NCBI GenBank assembly: GCA_019873625.1 | Contig: JAIOAW010000011.1 | Location: 1 to 64,000, forward strand | Source: Chloroflexota bacterium | GTDB taxonomy: Bacteria; Chloroflexota; Anaerolineae; UBA1429 | Direction: 5' to 3' | DNA length: 64,000 nucleotides | Part shown: in pieces, positions 33,164 to 43,692 of the stretch | Layout: the number at the start of each line of letters is the position of its first letter | Position numbering within the stretch: the first letter of the stretch is position 1 | Program-made: the position numbers and the translations under genes | Notes under the pieces: model-generated | What the model saw: the letters and a program-made list of their open reading frames with translations, nothing else | Database searches by the model: none | Told to the model about the DNA's origin: nothing

Positions 33164-34237
33164 TCACGCCAGGCCCTCCTCACCGTGCGGCAAGAGCACC
33201 ACACGGCTATAAAAGGCGCGCCTTTCGCGCATCATCTCCAGCGCTTGAACCCCTCCCTCCAAGGGTAAACGATGGCTAATGAGCGAGCGCACATCGAGCC
33301 TTCGGCCGGCGATCATCTCCACTGTAACACGCCATTCGTCCACAGGCAGGGCCGTGAATTGGGAATGCCACGTGCCGTAGAGGGCCAGTTGTTTGCGCAC
33401 CATCTGCGCCGCCGTCTCTCGCGGCAGGATGACGTCTCCATTCGGCTCCCCTAACACGACCACGCGCCCCAAAGGGCGCACCATGCGCATGGCCTGCTCC
33501 AAGGTCACGCTCGCCCCCGCCGCTTCGATGGCCAAATCTACGCCCAGGCCGAGGGTTTGCTCCCAGGCCCAGGCCACGGGGTCGCCTTCGCGGGCGTTCC
33601 AGGTCTCTCCCAGCCACAGGCGGCGGGCGAGTTCCAACTTGCGCTCATCGAGATCCACAAGGAGGATCGTCCCGGCGCCCCCAATGCGCGCCCACTGCGC
33701 CACCATCATACCGAGCGGCCCTGCGCCCAAGATGGCGACGCAATCCCCCGGCTGGATACCCCCCTGCCGCACGGCGTGAAGCGCTGCCGCCGCCGGCTCG
33801 GTGAGCGCGGCCTCGGCCAGGTCCACCTCTTTGGGCAAGCGGACGAGGTTCTGCACGGGCACGCAGACGTACTCGGCAAAGGCGCCATCGCGCCCAAAAC
33901 CCAGGGAAGTAGAGGCCTCGCACTGGCCGTAAGCGCCCACCTGGCAGTAGCGGCAGGTGCGGCAGGGGATGATAGGTTTCACCGTAACCCGCTCGCCCAC
34001 GTAGGAGAGGGGGGCGCCGTTCACGGCCTCCACCACGCCGGCCACCTCATGCCCTGGGATGACGGGATAGCGCATCGCCCGGCGCTCATAGATGTGGGGG
34101 ATATCGGAGCCGCATATGCTCGCCGCCGCCACGCGCACCAGGGCCTCGCCTGGCCCCGGGTGCGGCTTGGGCACCTCCTCCAAGCGCACATCGCCCACGG
34201 CGCGGAGCACCAGCGCCTTCATCGTCGGTTCAGCCAT
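33164..34237 (-). CDS. Zinc-dependent alcohol/polyol dehydrogenase
   Basis: A medium-chain dehydrogenase of the threonine/sorbitol/galactitol-phosphate dehydrogenase type. The 357-aa protein shows the catalytic zinc site (ICGSDIPH, GHEVAGVVE), the structural zinc lobe with four Cys (CRTCRYCQVGAYGQC), and the NAD motif AILGAGPLGMMVAQWA. The neighbouring epimerase and isomerase-like genes suggest a sugar alcohol or sugar phosphate as substrate. Start ATG 34237; a second ATG at codon 6 (MKALVL) is nearly as likely. Confidence 0.88.
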   Translation of the reverse strand: MAEPTMKALVLRAVGDVRLEEVPKPHPGPGEALVRVAAASICGSDIPHIYERRAMRYPVIPGHEVAGVVEAVNGAPLSYVGERVTVKPIIPCRTCRYCQVGAYGQCEASTSLGFGRDGAFAEYVCVPVQNLVRLPKEVDLAEAALTEPAAAALHAVRQGGIQPGDCVAILGAGPLGMMVAQWARIGGAGTILLVDLDERKLELARRLWLGETWNAREGDPVAWAWEQTLGLGVDLAIEAAGASVTLEQAMRMVRPLGRVVVLGEPNGDVILPRETAAQMVRKQLALYGTWHSQFTALPVDEWRVTVEMIAGRRLDVRSLISHRLPLEGGVQALEMMRERRAFYSRVVLLPHGEEGLA

Positions 34238-34281
34238 GGGAACCTCTCCTTGGATTATGCCTCATCGCACGGCCTGCCATA

Positions 34282-35205
34282 TTATGCGCCAGGCCATTCC
34301 ATCCCATCGTAGGGGATCAACTCGCGCCAATAGGCCGCCGAAGCCACCAAATCGCTCAAGACGCGCTCTTCTTCTTCCCACCGTTCGCGGTGCAGCACCT
34401 CAAACCCCAGCCACACCTCGTCTATGCCTGTGCGGGCGATCGTATCCAGCACGCGGCGCGGTTCCACGATGCCGAGGGCGTTATAATCGGGCGTGAACGG
34501 CCAGTGCCGGGAATGGCCGTGCTCCGTCTGTTGCAGGTGGATGAGCGGTGCATAAGCGCCCAAACGCTCCAGCCAGAGATAAGGGTCGCGCTCGGCGGGA
34601 TGGGGCGCATGGCCCACATCGAGGCAAAGGCGGATGGGCACGCCCGCCCGCTCATTCAGCCGCGCATAGAGGGCCTGGGCCTCCTCTACAGTATAGCCCA
34701 TTTCGCGGGGGATGGACATCGTCTCAAAAAAGAGGTAGGCCAGCCCCTTTTCTTGCGCATAAAAACTCAATTCTTGCCAGAGCGTTATGGCCTCGTCCAC
34801 ACGGGCGCGGTAGCGTTCGGGGTCGTTGAGGTCTCGGAAGGAAAGGATGCCCAGATGGCTGCCCACGGCCTGGGCGCCGAGCACGGCGGCCAGGTCTATA
34901 AAGCGCTTGTACCAGTCAAAATACATCCTCCGCAGTTCCTCATATGGAGACATCAAAAGACCCAAGCGCGTCAGCCCACCCGTCATCAGCGTATGGATGG
35001 TGATGCCGTATTTCGCCACCGCGGCCAGCACCCGGCCGGTCTGCGCCTCAAGGACGTCGCGCGGCCAGAGGGGGTTGAGCAGGTCGGAGACGAGTTGCAC
35101 CGAGTGCAAACCCATCTCCACGGCCACCACACGCGCCCATTCCTCCGGCTCGGGCCAGCGATTCACGGCAAAGCACATATTCGTGCCCAAGGTAAAACGG
35201 GTCAT
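34282..35205 (-). CDS. Sugar phosphate isomerase/epimerase (TIM barrel)
   Basis: The 307-aa protein is of the xylose-isomerase-like/AP-endonuclease-2 barrel family: TRFTLGTNMCFAVNRWPE at the start, LFFETMSIPREMGYTVEEAQAL, IRLCLDVGHAPHP (metal-binding Asp and His) and LIHLQQTEHGHSRHWP. These enzymes isomerise or epimerise free or phosphorylated sugars; its substrate is unknown. Start ATG 35205 after GAGGTG. It is first of a minus-strand trio with the dehydrogenase and epimerase. Confidence 0.82.
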   Translation of the reverse strand: MTRFTLGTNMCFAVNRWPEPEEWARVVAVEMGLHSVQLVSDLLNPLWPRDVLEAQTGRVLAAVAKYGITIHTLMTGGLTRLGLLMSPYEELRRMYFDWYKRFIDLAAVLGAQAVGSHLGILSFRDLNDPERYRARVDEAITLWQELSFYAQEKGLAYLFFETMSIPREMGYTVEEAQALYARLNERAGVPIRLCLDVGHAPHPAERDPYLWLERLGAYAPLIHLQQTEHGHSRHWPFTPDYNALGIVEPRRVLDTIARTGIDEVWLGFEVLHRERWEEEERVLSDLVASAAYWRELIPYDGMEWPGA

Positions 35206-35324
35206 ACACCTCACTCCCAAAGAGCATCTCGCACAGGTCTGTTAGGGGCTTGCGCCAATATACGCGATTCGGCCAAGCCTGCAAAACATCGAGGCCCGCC
35301 TTTCGGATGGACGATTTGACAGCG

Positions 35325-35340
35325 CACACTATAATGTGTG
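35325..35340. promoter_or_regulatory. TATAAT centred in a CACAC/GTGTG dyad
   Basis: CACAC-TATAAT-GTGTG lies in the 262-bp divergent gap between the TIM-barrel gene and degV. A TTGACA at 35316-35321 is too close to pair with this TATAAT. It may be an operator covering a -10 box. The rest of the gap shows nothing clear. Confidence 0.35.
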
Positions 35341-35467
35341 TGAATGATAAAGATTGGCCGCACGGGGTTGCGGCGTTACCCGGCACGGTCTGCCGTGTTT
35401 ATAAAGACAGAGTTCCGATTGGGAGGGATGGTCGCGCCGTTACTCATTCTGGCAAGGAGCGAGCACC

Positions 35468-36340
35468 ATGGCAAGCGATTTGCAACGCATCGCCATCGTT
35501 ACAGATAGCGCCGCATGCGTGCCCGAACCATTTCGACAGGAGTATGACATCCGCGTCGTGCCCTATCGGCTCATTTGGGATGGTGTAACCTACCTCGATG
35601 GGCGCGATCTGACGCCCGCCGAGTTCTATGAGCGCTTCCGCTCCTGCCGCACCTACCCCACCACGGCCCAGCCTTCCCTCTCGGATTTCCTGGATATCTA
35701 CCGGGATTTGCTCAGTCGCTATGAGGGCATCGTCTCCATCCATGTGGCCGAACGGCTGACCACGGCCTTGCAGGTGGCGCGGTTAGCCATCCGTGAGTTG
35801 GGGAGCGAGCGGATTCGCCTGGTGGATTCTCACACGGCGGCCTCTTCCGAAGCGTTCGTGGTCTTGGCGGCGGCGCGCACCGCCGCCAAGGGCGCCAGCC
35901 TAGAAGAGGTGGTGGCCGCCGCTGAGGAATGCACCGGCCGCGTGGGGATGGTCTTTACGATGGAGACGCTCGAGCACCTTCATCGCGGCGGACGCATCGG
36001 CCAGGCGGCGACGTTGCTCGGTTCGCGTTTGCGCATTCAGCCCGTGCTCACGGTAATGGATGGCCAGGTGCGCCCCATCACGATCAAACGCCAGCGGGAT
36101 CAGGCTAAGGCGCAACTCCTCGTCGAACTCAAACGGCGCGCAGGGGATCGGCCCCTGCGGGCAGGCGTCTTTCACGCCGATGCCCCGCAGGAGGCCCAAG
36201 AACTCCTCGAGGCGGTGCGTGCGCGCTTCGAATGCGTGGAGTTGTTCATCTCTGAATTCACGCCCGTGATGGGCGCCCATACAGGCCCCGGTATCGTCGG
36301 CATCGGCTACTGTTTGGAGCATCGCGAGACCAGGGGGTAG
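35468..36340 (+). CDS. degV: DegV-family fatty-acid-binding protein
   Basis: DegV/FakB proteins bind a fatty acid and present it for phosphorylation. The 290-aa protein has IAIVTDSAACVPEPF at the start, YPTTAQPSLSDFLDIY, SIHVAERLTTALQVAR, and VDSHTAASSEAFVVLAAA, plus a late GPGIVGIGY block. The plsY-like gene follows 22 bp downstream, giving a lipid-related pair. No FakA kinase is in the window. Start ATG after GGAG. Confidence 0.9.
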   Translation: MASDLQRIAIVTDSAACVPEPFRQEYDIRVVPYRLIWDGVTYLDGRDLTPAEFYERFRSCRTYPTTAQPSLSDFLDIYRDLLSRYEGIVSIHVAERLTTALQVARLAIRELGSERIRLVDSHTAASSEAFVVLAAARTAAKGASLEEVVAAAEECTGRVGMVFTMETLEHLHRGGRIGQAATLLGSRLRIQPVLTVMDGQVRPITIKRQRDQAKAQLLVELKRRAGDRPLRAGVFHADAPQEAQELLEAVRARFECVELFISEFTPVMGAHTGPGIVGIGYCLEHRETRG

Positions 36341-36362
36341 ATCGAAAGAGGGGGGATCTCAG

Positions 36363-37025
36363 ATGGTCGTGCGGTTGTTGCTCGTTGTGCTGGGGTATCT
36401 CTGCGGGAGCCTGTCGTTCGTTTACCTCATAGGGCGTTGGTTGCGTTCGATGGATATGCGCCGTTATGGCAGCCACAAACTGAGCGCCTCGAACATCTAT
36501 CACCATGCCGGGCTATGGGCAATGGTCTTGGCCGGCATCGGCGACCTCAGCAAGGCTGCCTTCCCCGTGTGGCTCACCAAGCGTTTGGGGTTCGAACTGA
36601 GCACGGCCATCTTTGTGGGGTTAGCGGCTATGCTGGGGCATAATTGGCCCCTCTTTTTCGCCCTCAAGGGCGGGCGGGGCATCGGCACGGCCCTCGGCAC
36701 GCTCGTCATCCTTTACCCCTTGGGCGCCGCCTGGATCCTCGCCTGGGTGGTGGCCGGCCGGCTCACGCCCAAGGCCGCAGCCGTGCCTGCGCTGTTGGGG
36801 TTCCTCACGCTGCCCATCTTGGCTTTGGCCCAAAACCAGCCGCCGGCCATCGTCTGGGGTGCGGTGGGGATGCTCCTCATCACCATCGTCAAACGCATCG
36901 AGGGCAACCGCGAGCCGCTCCCCGAAGGCGAGAAGCGCTTGGCCGTCTATGGGCGGCGGTTGCTCCTCGACCGCGACATCCGCGATTTCGACGCCTGGAT
37001 CCAGCGCCGGCCCGACGAAATTTAA
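36363..37025 (+). CDS. plsY: Glycerol-3-phosphate acyltransferase, PlsY family
   Basis: PlsY transfers an acyl group from acyl-phosphate to glycerol-3-phosphate. The 220-aa membrane protein starts with a helix (LLLVVLGYLCGSLSFVYLIGR) and has SHKLSASNIYHHAG where PlsY usually has GSGNxGATN, so this first signature is altered. LGHNWPLFFALKGGRGIGTALG is the second, well-kept signature. It overlaps pfkB at the 3' end by 4 bp, convergent. Altered specificity is possible. Confidence 0.85.
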   Translation: MVVRLLLVVLGYLCGSLSFVYLIGRWLRSMDMRRYGSHKLSASNIYHHAGLWAMVLAGIGDLSKAAFPVWLTKRLGFELSTAIFVGLAAMLGHNWPLFFALKGGRGIGTALGTLVILYPLGAAWILAWVVAGRLTPKAAAVPALLGFLTLPILALAQNQPPAIVWGAVGMLLITIVKRIEGNREPLPEGEKRLAVYGRRLLLDRDIRDFDAWIQRRPDEI

Positions 37026-37975
37026 CCCTCCGCTCGCCGGGGAACGCCGATGGGCGCCCCTTGCCTGGCCAAAAAGGCCAGGGCCTCATCCATCGTAGGA
37101 ATGCCGGCCCGGCCTCCCAGTTGGGTGCATTTGAGGGCCGCCACCGCGCTTGAGAACCTCGCCACGGTGCGCAGGTCCCACCCCTGGAGCAGCCCCACGA
37201 GATAGGCACCGTGGAAAACGTCCCCTGCTCCGGTGGTATCCACCACCTCCACCGCGAAAGCCGGCGTGTGAAAGCGTTCCTGAGCGGTGAGGGTGTAACT
37301 TCCTTCAGCACCCAGGGTTTGCACCACCACGCGTGGCCCAAGGGCCAACGCGGCCTCCGCAGCGGGCCACAGGCCCTCCACCCCCGTAAGGGCCTGGGCA
37401 AACCCCTCGCCGCAGATGAGGATATCCACATAGCGGATGATTTCCCGTAGGTGCGGTGGGATCGGGCCGCGCGTCTTGCCGCCGTCAAAGGTTACAGTTT
37501 TGCCCGCGGCGTGCATCCACTGGGCCGCTGCGAGGGCGGCTTCGGGATGGTGGCCATCCAAGTGGAGGTACTGCGCCGAAAGGAGCCATTCACGGTCGAG
37601 TTCTTCGGGGCGCAAAGGGTGTTGGCCCATCCGCTCCGGCCCCGAAAAGACGCGTTCGCCCGTGCCCTCTTGCACATAGACGAGGACGATCGTCTCCTCT
37701 GGCCCTGGCCGCCGCACGAGGTGGCTGAGGTCCACGCCGTGTTCCGCTAAAAAACGTTCCTTCAGTTGGCCGGCGGTATCCGTGCCGGCCGTCCCCACAA
37801 AGGCTGCCCGTGCCCCTAAGCGCGCCGCGGCCACCATCGCCGTGGCCACAGGCCCCCCGCCATCGAGCCGAAAGGCGCTAAAGCGCGTCCCCCGCTCCCA
37901 GGTGGGCATCTCTTTGAGGCGGATGAGCACATCGAGCGTCGCCATACCCAAGCCGATGATTTGCGGTGCGGCCAT
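37022..37975 (-). CDS. PfkB-family sugar kinase
   Basis: The 317-aa ribokinase-like enzyme has the N-terminal glycine region FRLDGGGPVATAMVAAARLGA and the C-terminal active-site signature VEVVDTTGAGDVFHGAYLVGLLQG with the catalytic Asp. It phosphorylates a sugar or nucleoside with ATP. The fucose-isomerase-like gene lies 4 bp upstream, which suggests that the kinase acts on that enzyme's product (inference). Confidence 0.9.
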   Translation of the reverse strand: MAAPQIIGLGMATLDVLIRLKEMPTWERGTRFSAFRLDGGGPVATAMVAAARLGARAAFVGTAGTDTAGQLKERFLAEHGVDLSHLVRRPGPEETIVLVYVQEGTGERVFSGPERMGQHPLRPEELDREWLLSAQYLHLDGHHPEAALAAAQWMHAAGKTVTFDGGKTRGPIPPHLREIIRYVDILICGEGFAQALTGVEGLWPAAEAALALGPRVVVQTLGAEGSYTLTAQERFHTPAFAVEVVDTTGAGDVFHGAYLVGLLQGWDLRTVARFSSAVAALKCTQLGGRAGIPTMDEALAFLARQGAPIGVPRRAEG

Positions 37976-37979
37976 TGCC

Positions 37980-39437
37980 TCACTCCACCACGATGGGTTG
38001 AATATCCAGGAATTTGCAGGCTTCGAGCAGAGGGGCCGTCTGGTCGCCGTGGATCATACTCGCGTGATGGATGAACCCCTCCTCGACGAGGGTGCGGTAG
38101 AGGCGCGTATGGTCAGGCACGGCCACCCAGGCCCACGTGCCGGCGAGCGTCTCGGCTGAGGGGATGATCTCGCCGCGCGCGATGAGCATCTTCCACTTGC
38201 CGTCATACTCGGCCAGCCGCACAAAGGTAACCCGGCCAGGTTTCACTTGGAATTGATACAGCCCCGCCTGCACATCGCCCTCGCTGGGAGGGTTGGCGCC
38301 GAGCATATCGCGCCGCGAGCGGAGCGCCGTGCGCGCTGGGTCGCAGGCGAGAGAGACGGGGGCATTGCCGCAGTGCCAGGCGAGGAGCCAATTGGGGTTT
38401 TCGCGATGCTGGATCGTCCAATCCACAAAGTGGGGCAGGGTCTCGCCCAGCGCCGCGCGGTAGTTCACCAGCATCGAAAGCGCGCCCAAGATATCCACCT
38501 CGCACGCAGTGAGCATCCCTTGGTTGGTGAGGCGCCCAAACACCGCGCACACCGAGAGGCCCATCATCCGCTGGATGGAAGGCCAGCACTGCACAGCCAT
38601 GGCCGAAAGGCGGTTTGCCCTCCAGAACTCGGCGAGGGCCACCTCCAGCCTCGCCGCCTTGGGGATGTAATCCTCCGCTACGGTGATTTCGGCCACGCCC
38701 GCGCGGATGGCTGCGATCGTCTCCTGAAGAGCAGGGTCATCATCGGGCAGGGCCAAGGCCCTATCCACAATATCCGCCATATTCGCATAGATCACATTCT
38801 GCCCGAATGTGCGGATGAGCGCCGCCTCGTCATAGCCCACCGTTTCAAAGGTGGGCGGGCGCACACCTATTTGCCCCAAGCGCGCCCCCTTTACCCCTTT
38901 GACGACCGACACGGCCCGCACAAAGGTCTCGACCTCCCGGCGGAAGGTCGGTTCGTTGGGGAAAAAGATGCCCGCAAAATGGAAAGGAATCTTGCGGCGG
39001 TACAGCCCAGAGGCCATCGAGAGGTTGCCGCAGTAGGAATCGGAAAGGCGCGCTAGGCTCACGTCCTCGGGCACGGGTGGCTCCTTGGTGGCATAGAGGA
39101 GCACCGGCACGCGCAGGATCTCGGCCACCTTGACGGCGCTGCGCTCATCGCCAAAGTTGAGCGGGCAGAGGATCAACCCATCCACCCTTTGGCGTTGAAA
39201 ATAGGCCGCCAATCCCTCGGCCTCATCCAGCGTGGCCACCACGCCCTCTGCCGTAAACCCCTGCTCCGCATCGGCTGGGGTGCCCGGCGGGGCCGGTTGC
39301 GGCGCGATAATCTCCAGGCCGGGCACCTTGGCAAAGGCGTCGAGGCTTTCTTGCCGCATCTTGAGGTACCAGGGCGCCCCCGTTCGGCTCCGCGAGCGCA
39401 CCGAAGGCACAAACCCCAGCCGTACCGTCATCCCCAT
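37980..39437 (-). CDS. L-fucose/L-arabinose isomerase-like protein
   Basis: The 485-aa protein resembles the FucI/AraA fold: VRLGFVPSVRSRSRTGAPWY, VDGLILCPLNFGDERSAVKVAE and VPVLLYATKEPP in the N-terminal half. Later come SAMAVQCWPSIQ, NQGMLTACEVDILGALSMLV (metal-ligand Glu region) and WHCGNAPVSLA. Such proteins isomerise aldoses to ketoses with Mn2+, though many members are uncharacterised. It begins the isomerase-kinase pair on the minus strand. Confidence 0.82.
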   Translation of the reverse strand: MGMTVRLGFVPSVRSRSRTGAPWYLKMRQESLDAFAKVPGLEIIAPQPAPPGTPADAEQGFTAEGVVATLDEAEGLAAYFQRQRVDGLILCPLNFGDERSAVKVAEILRVPVLLYATKEPPVPEDVSLARLSDSYCGNLSMASGLYRRKIPFHFAGIFFPNEPTFRREVETFVRAVSVVKGVKGARLGQIGVRPPTFETVGYDEAALIRTFGQNVIYANMADIVDRALALPDDDPALQETIAAIRAGVAEITVAEDYIPKAARLEVALAEFWRANRLSAMAVQCWPSIQRMMGLSVCAVFGRLTNQGMLTACEVDILGALSMLVNYRAALGETLPHFVDWTIQHRENPNWLLAWHCGNAPVSLACDPARTALRSRRDMLGANPPSEGDVQAGLYQFQVKPGRVTFVRLAEYDGKWKMLIARGEIIPSAETLAGTWAWVAVPDHTRLYRTLVEEGFIHHASMIHGDQTAPLLEACKFLDIQPIVVE

Positions 39438-39526
39438 AGGAACCTCCTCACCCTCTCATCTCAAGGCACGCGCCGCATTATACCACCGTGGCTGCGGCGC
39501 CAAAAGCGCCTTGCCGTGCGGACTCG

Positions 39527-39555
39527 TTGACGCCGCCCCCTCGATGGGGTATGAT
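39527..39555 (+). promoter_or_regulatory. Candidate promoter of the aldo/keto reductase gene
   Basis: TTGACG (39527-39532), a 17-nt spacer and TATGAT (39550-39555) lie 30 bp before the ATG at 39585, in the divergent gap with the isomerase gene. Confidence 0.55.
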
Positions 39556-39584
39556 GGGATATACTTTCCGAAAGGAGGTCTCTT

Positions 39585-40628
39585 ATGCGCAAGATCCGCC
39601 TAGGATGCACGAACCTCTTCGTCTCCGAAATCGGCTTCGGCGGCATCCCCATCCAGCGGCTCACCGCCGAAGAGGCGGTGGCCGTGGTGCGTCGCGCTCT
39701 GGATTTGGGCGTAACCTTTCTCGATACGGCGCACGGCTACACCACGAGCGAGGAGCGCATCGGCCAGGCCATCGCCGGTCGGCGTGAGGGGTTGGTGCTC
39801 GCCTCCAAAAGCCCCGCGCGAGATGGCGCCACGTTCGCCGAACACCTGGAACTCAGCCTGAAACGGCTCGGCACGGAGTATATTGACATTTACCAATTCC
39901 ATGGCGTGAACACCCCCCAGGATTATGAGCGCATCTTGGCACCGGGCGGGGCGCTGGAGCGCGCCCGCGAGGCGCAAGCGGCAGGGCGCATCCGGCACAT
40001 CGGCATTACGACGCACTCCCTTGCCCTGGCGCAGGAATTCGTCCGTTCGGGCCATTTTGAGACGGTGATGTTCCCCTTTAACTTTATCAGCACGGAACCC
40101 GAGACGGCCCTTTTGCCCCTCTGCCGCGCGAACGATGTGGCGCTCTTGGCGATGAAACCGATGGGCGGCGGTGTGTTCGAGGATGCTCGCCCCGCTTTTC
40201 ATTACCTGCGCCAATTTCCCGACGTATTGCCCGTGGTGGGCATTCAAGATGTGCGCGAAATCGAAGAGATCGTCGCGCTCACTGAAGAGCCAAGCGAACT
40301 CACCCCCCAAGATGTCGCCGACATCGAGCGCCTGCGCCGAGAACTCGGCACGCGCTTTTGCCGCCGCTGCGATTACTGCCAGCCCTGCCCGCAGGGGATT
40401 GCCATCTCCACCGTGCTCAGCCTGCGCGGGTTCTCGCGGCGCTTCCCTGAGGCGCGCACTTTTGGTCCCTGGGGGCAAGAAGTCATCGAAAAGGCCAAAA
40501 CCTGCCGGGAATGCGGCGAATGTGAATCGCGTTGCCCCTATAACCTAGGCATCCGCGACCTGTTGAAAGAGGCCATCGCCTGGTACGAGGGTGCTTTGGC
40601 GGCCTATCGGGCCGGGCAAGGCGGCTGA
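39585..40628 (+). CDS. Aldo/keto reductase with C-terminal 4Fe-4S domain
   Basis: The 347-aa protein combines an aldo/keto reductase barrel with a ferredoxin-like end. The barrel has VSEIGFGGIPIQRL, FLDTAHGYTTSEERIG with the catalytic Asp and Tyr, the Lys in VLASKSPARDG, and YQFHGVN with its His. The end has FCRRCDYCQPCPQGI and CRECGECESRCPYNLGI, two Cys clusters. Members of this group are predicted oxidoreductases with unknown substrates. Strong AAAGGAGG ribosome site. Confidence 0.9.
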   Translation: MRKIRLGCTNLFVSEIGFGGIPIQRLTAEEAVAVVRRALDLGVTFLDTAHGYTTSEERIGQAIAGRREGLVLASKSPARDGATFAEHLELSLKRLGTEYIDIYQFHGVNTPQDYERILAPGGALERAREAQAAGRIRHIGITTHSLALAQEFVRSGHFETVMFPFNFISTEPETALLPLCRANDVALLAMKPMGGGVFEDARPAFHYLRQFPDVLPVVGIQDVREIEEIVALTEEPSELTPQDVADIERLRRELGTRFCRRCDYCQPCPQGIAISTVLSLRGFSRRFPEARTFGPWGQEVIEKAKTCRECGECESRCPYNLGIRDLLKEAIAWYEGALAAYRAGQGG

Positions 40629-40664
40629 TCCACCCAAGATATGCCAATTCTAGGAGAGACGACT

Positions 40665-41393
40665 ATGACCGAACTGTCTATCCAAGAGATGCTCAAAGCG
40701 CTGGAGGCGTTTGACACGCCTTCCATCACGAACGTGGTGGCCACGTATCCATCGAACCCGTTGTGCCTGGGCCTGTACAACCCGTGGACGCAAAACTGGT
40801 ACACGGATCAGACCCTCCGCTGTATGTACCCCGAACTCGGGCCGAGGGCGGGGTTCGCCGTAACCTGCGTCTACGGCCTGCCAGACCCGAACTATCGGCG
40901 GCTCTCCTTTATGGATGTGTTGGAGGCCCTCGATGCTTCGCCCAAGCCGACGATTTTGGTCATCAAACAGGAGTTCCCACCCCATATCGCTGGTAAGGTA
41001 GGGCTGGCCGGCGGGAATATGACCTCGGCGATGAAGGCCTTGGGCTGCGTGGGGGTCATCTCCAACGGCCCCTCGCGGGATATTGACGAAATCCGCCCGA
41101 TGGGCGTGCAGTACCTCTTGAGCGGGGTAACGCCCGGCCACGGCGATATGGCCGTGCACGCGGTGAACGTGCCCGTCTCGGTGGCGGGGATGGACGTTGC
41201 CCCTGGGGAGATCATCCATATGGATGAGAACGGCGCCTGCAAGTTCCCGGCCCACAAACTTCAGGCCGTGCTCGAGGCCGTGCGCGCCCTGCGCGATCAG
41301 GAGGGCGACCGCATCCGCCGCCTCCTCGAGGCCCAATCGCTCGAGGAGGTCAAAGCGATTATGAGCGGGCAGGGGTATGAGAGAAGGGGATAG
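40665..41393 (+). CDS. RraA-like / HMG-aldolase-family protein
   Basis: The 242-aa protein has the RraA fold: LEAFDTPSITNVVATYP at the start, GRAGFAVTCVYG-like strand, GKVGLAGGNMTSAMKALGCVGVISNGPSRDIDEI (the metal- and substrate-binding GxxxG...RD segment), and GDMAVHAVNVPVSVAG. Related enzymes are HMG/oxaloacetate aldolases or the RNase E inhibitor RraA; in this genome an aldolase or decarboxylase role is likelier. Start ATG 40665 after GGAGAG. Confidence 0.82.
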   Translation: MTELSIQEMLKALEAFDTPSITNVVATYPSNPLCLGLYNPWTQNWYTDQTLRCMYPELGPRAGFAVTCVYGLPDPNYRRLSFMDVLEALDASPKPTILVIKQEFPPHIAGKVGLAGGNMTSAMKALGCVGVISNGPSRDIDEIRPMGVQYLLSGVTPGHGDMAVHAVNVPVSVAGMDVAPGEIIHMDENGACKFPAHKLQAVLEAVRALRDQEGDRIRRLLEAQSLEEVKAIMSGQGYERRG

Positions 41394-41447
41394 ACGCCCG
41401 TACCTCTGTTGACCGAGATTGAGCAGCGAGATCAAGGCACGCTATCT

Positions 41448-41477
41448 GATGCGGCGGCCTCTATAGGCCGCCGCATC
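41448..41477 (+). terminator. Strong hairpin between rraA-like gene and atp operon
   Basis: GATGCGGCGGCC (41448-41459) and GGCCGCCGCATC (41466-41477) form a perfect 12-bp stem with a 6-nt loop. The following sequence has scattered T runs but no clean tract. It probably ends the upstream transcript. Confidence 0.7.
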
Positions 41478-41510
41478 ACGTGTTGTTCCTCGCCCTTTTC
41501 GCCTTATTGT

Positions 41511-41566
41511 TTGCGCAAATCCCCCTATCTCACTATGATAAGCCAAACTACGCTTGCCGGCTTATC
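41511..41566 (+). promoter_or_regulatory. Candidate atp promoter with overlapping dyad
   Basis: TTGCGC (41511-41516), a 17-nt spacer and TATGAT (41534-41539) precede the operon by about 70 bp. GATAAGCC (41537-41544) and GGCTTATC (41559-41566) form an 8-bp inverted repeat that overlaps the -10 and the start region, a possible operator or leader hairpin. Confidence 0.5.
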
Positions 41567-41597
41567 GGCCAGAGAGGCCTTTTCAATATGCCCGTAG

Positions 41598-43374
<1,777 letters not shown>

Positions 43375-43378
<4 letters not shown>

Positions 43379-43692
43379 ACGCGGTATGGGCAATAGGCAT
43401 CGGGGCCTTGGCGGGCACGCTCAGCGCAGCGGCGCATCTGTGGCTCCTTGGGCAGCATCTGAGGCGCGCTGAGACGTATGGCCTCTGGGCGGCGCGCGAC
43501 TTTATGCTGCGCCGGTTCGTCTGGCGGGTTATCCTCTGGCTGCCGGGGTTGTACCTCGTGGTGCGCCTTGGGCTGGGGGCCTGTTTGGCCTTCTTATTGG
43601 GCGCTTGGGCCGTGCGTTGGGGCGCCCTATGGCGCTTGGCAAAGCGCGCTCACTCTTTGGGAGCGCCGGTGGGGAAGCGGCTGTGGCCATAG
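43375..43692 (+). CDS. atpR: Small membrane protein, AtpR-like (N-ATPase accessory subunit)
   Basis: The 105-aa protein has three hydrophobic segments (about 5-25, 45-65, 68-88) and an Arg-rich stretch ARDFMLRRFVWRV before the second helix. Position between epsilon and a, size and the FxLRR pattern match AtpR of N-ATPases, thought to aid assembly or contact the c-ring. An AtpQ/AtpI-type gene usually next to it is absent. GTG start overlapping atpC by 4 bp. Confidence 0.7.
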
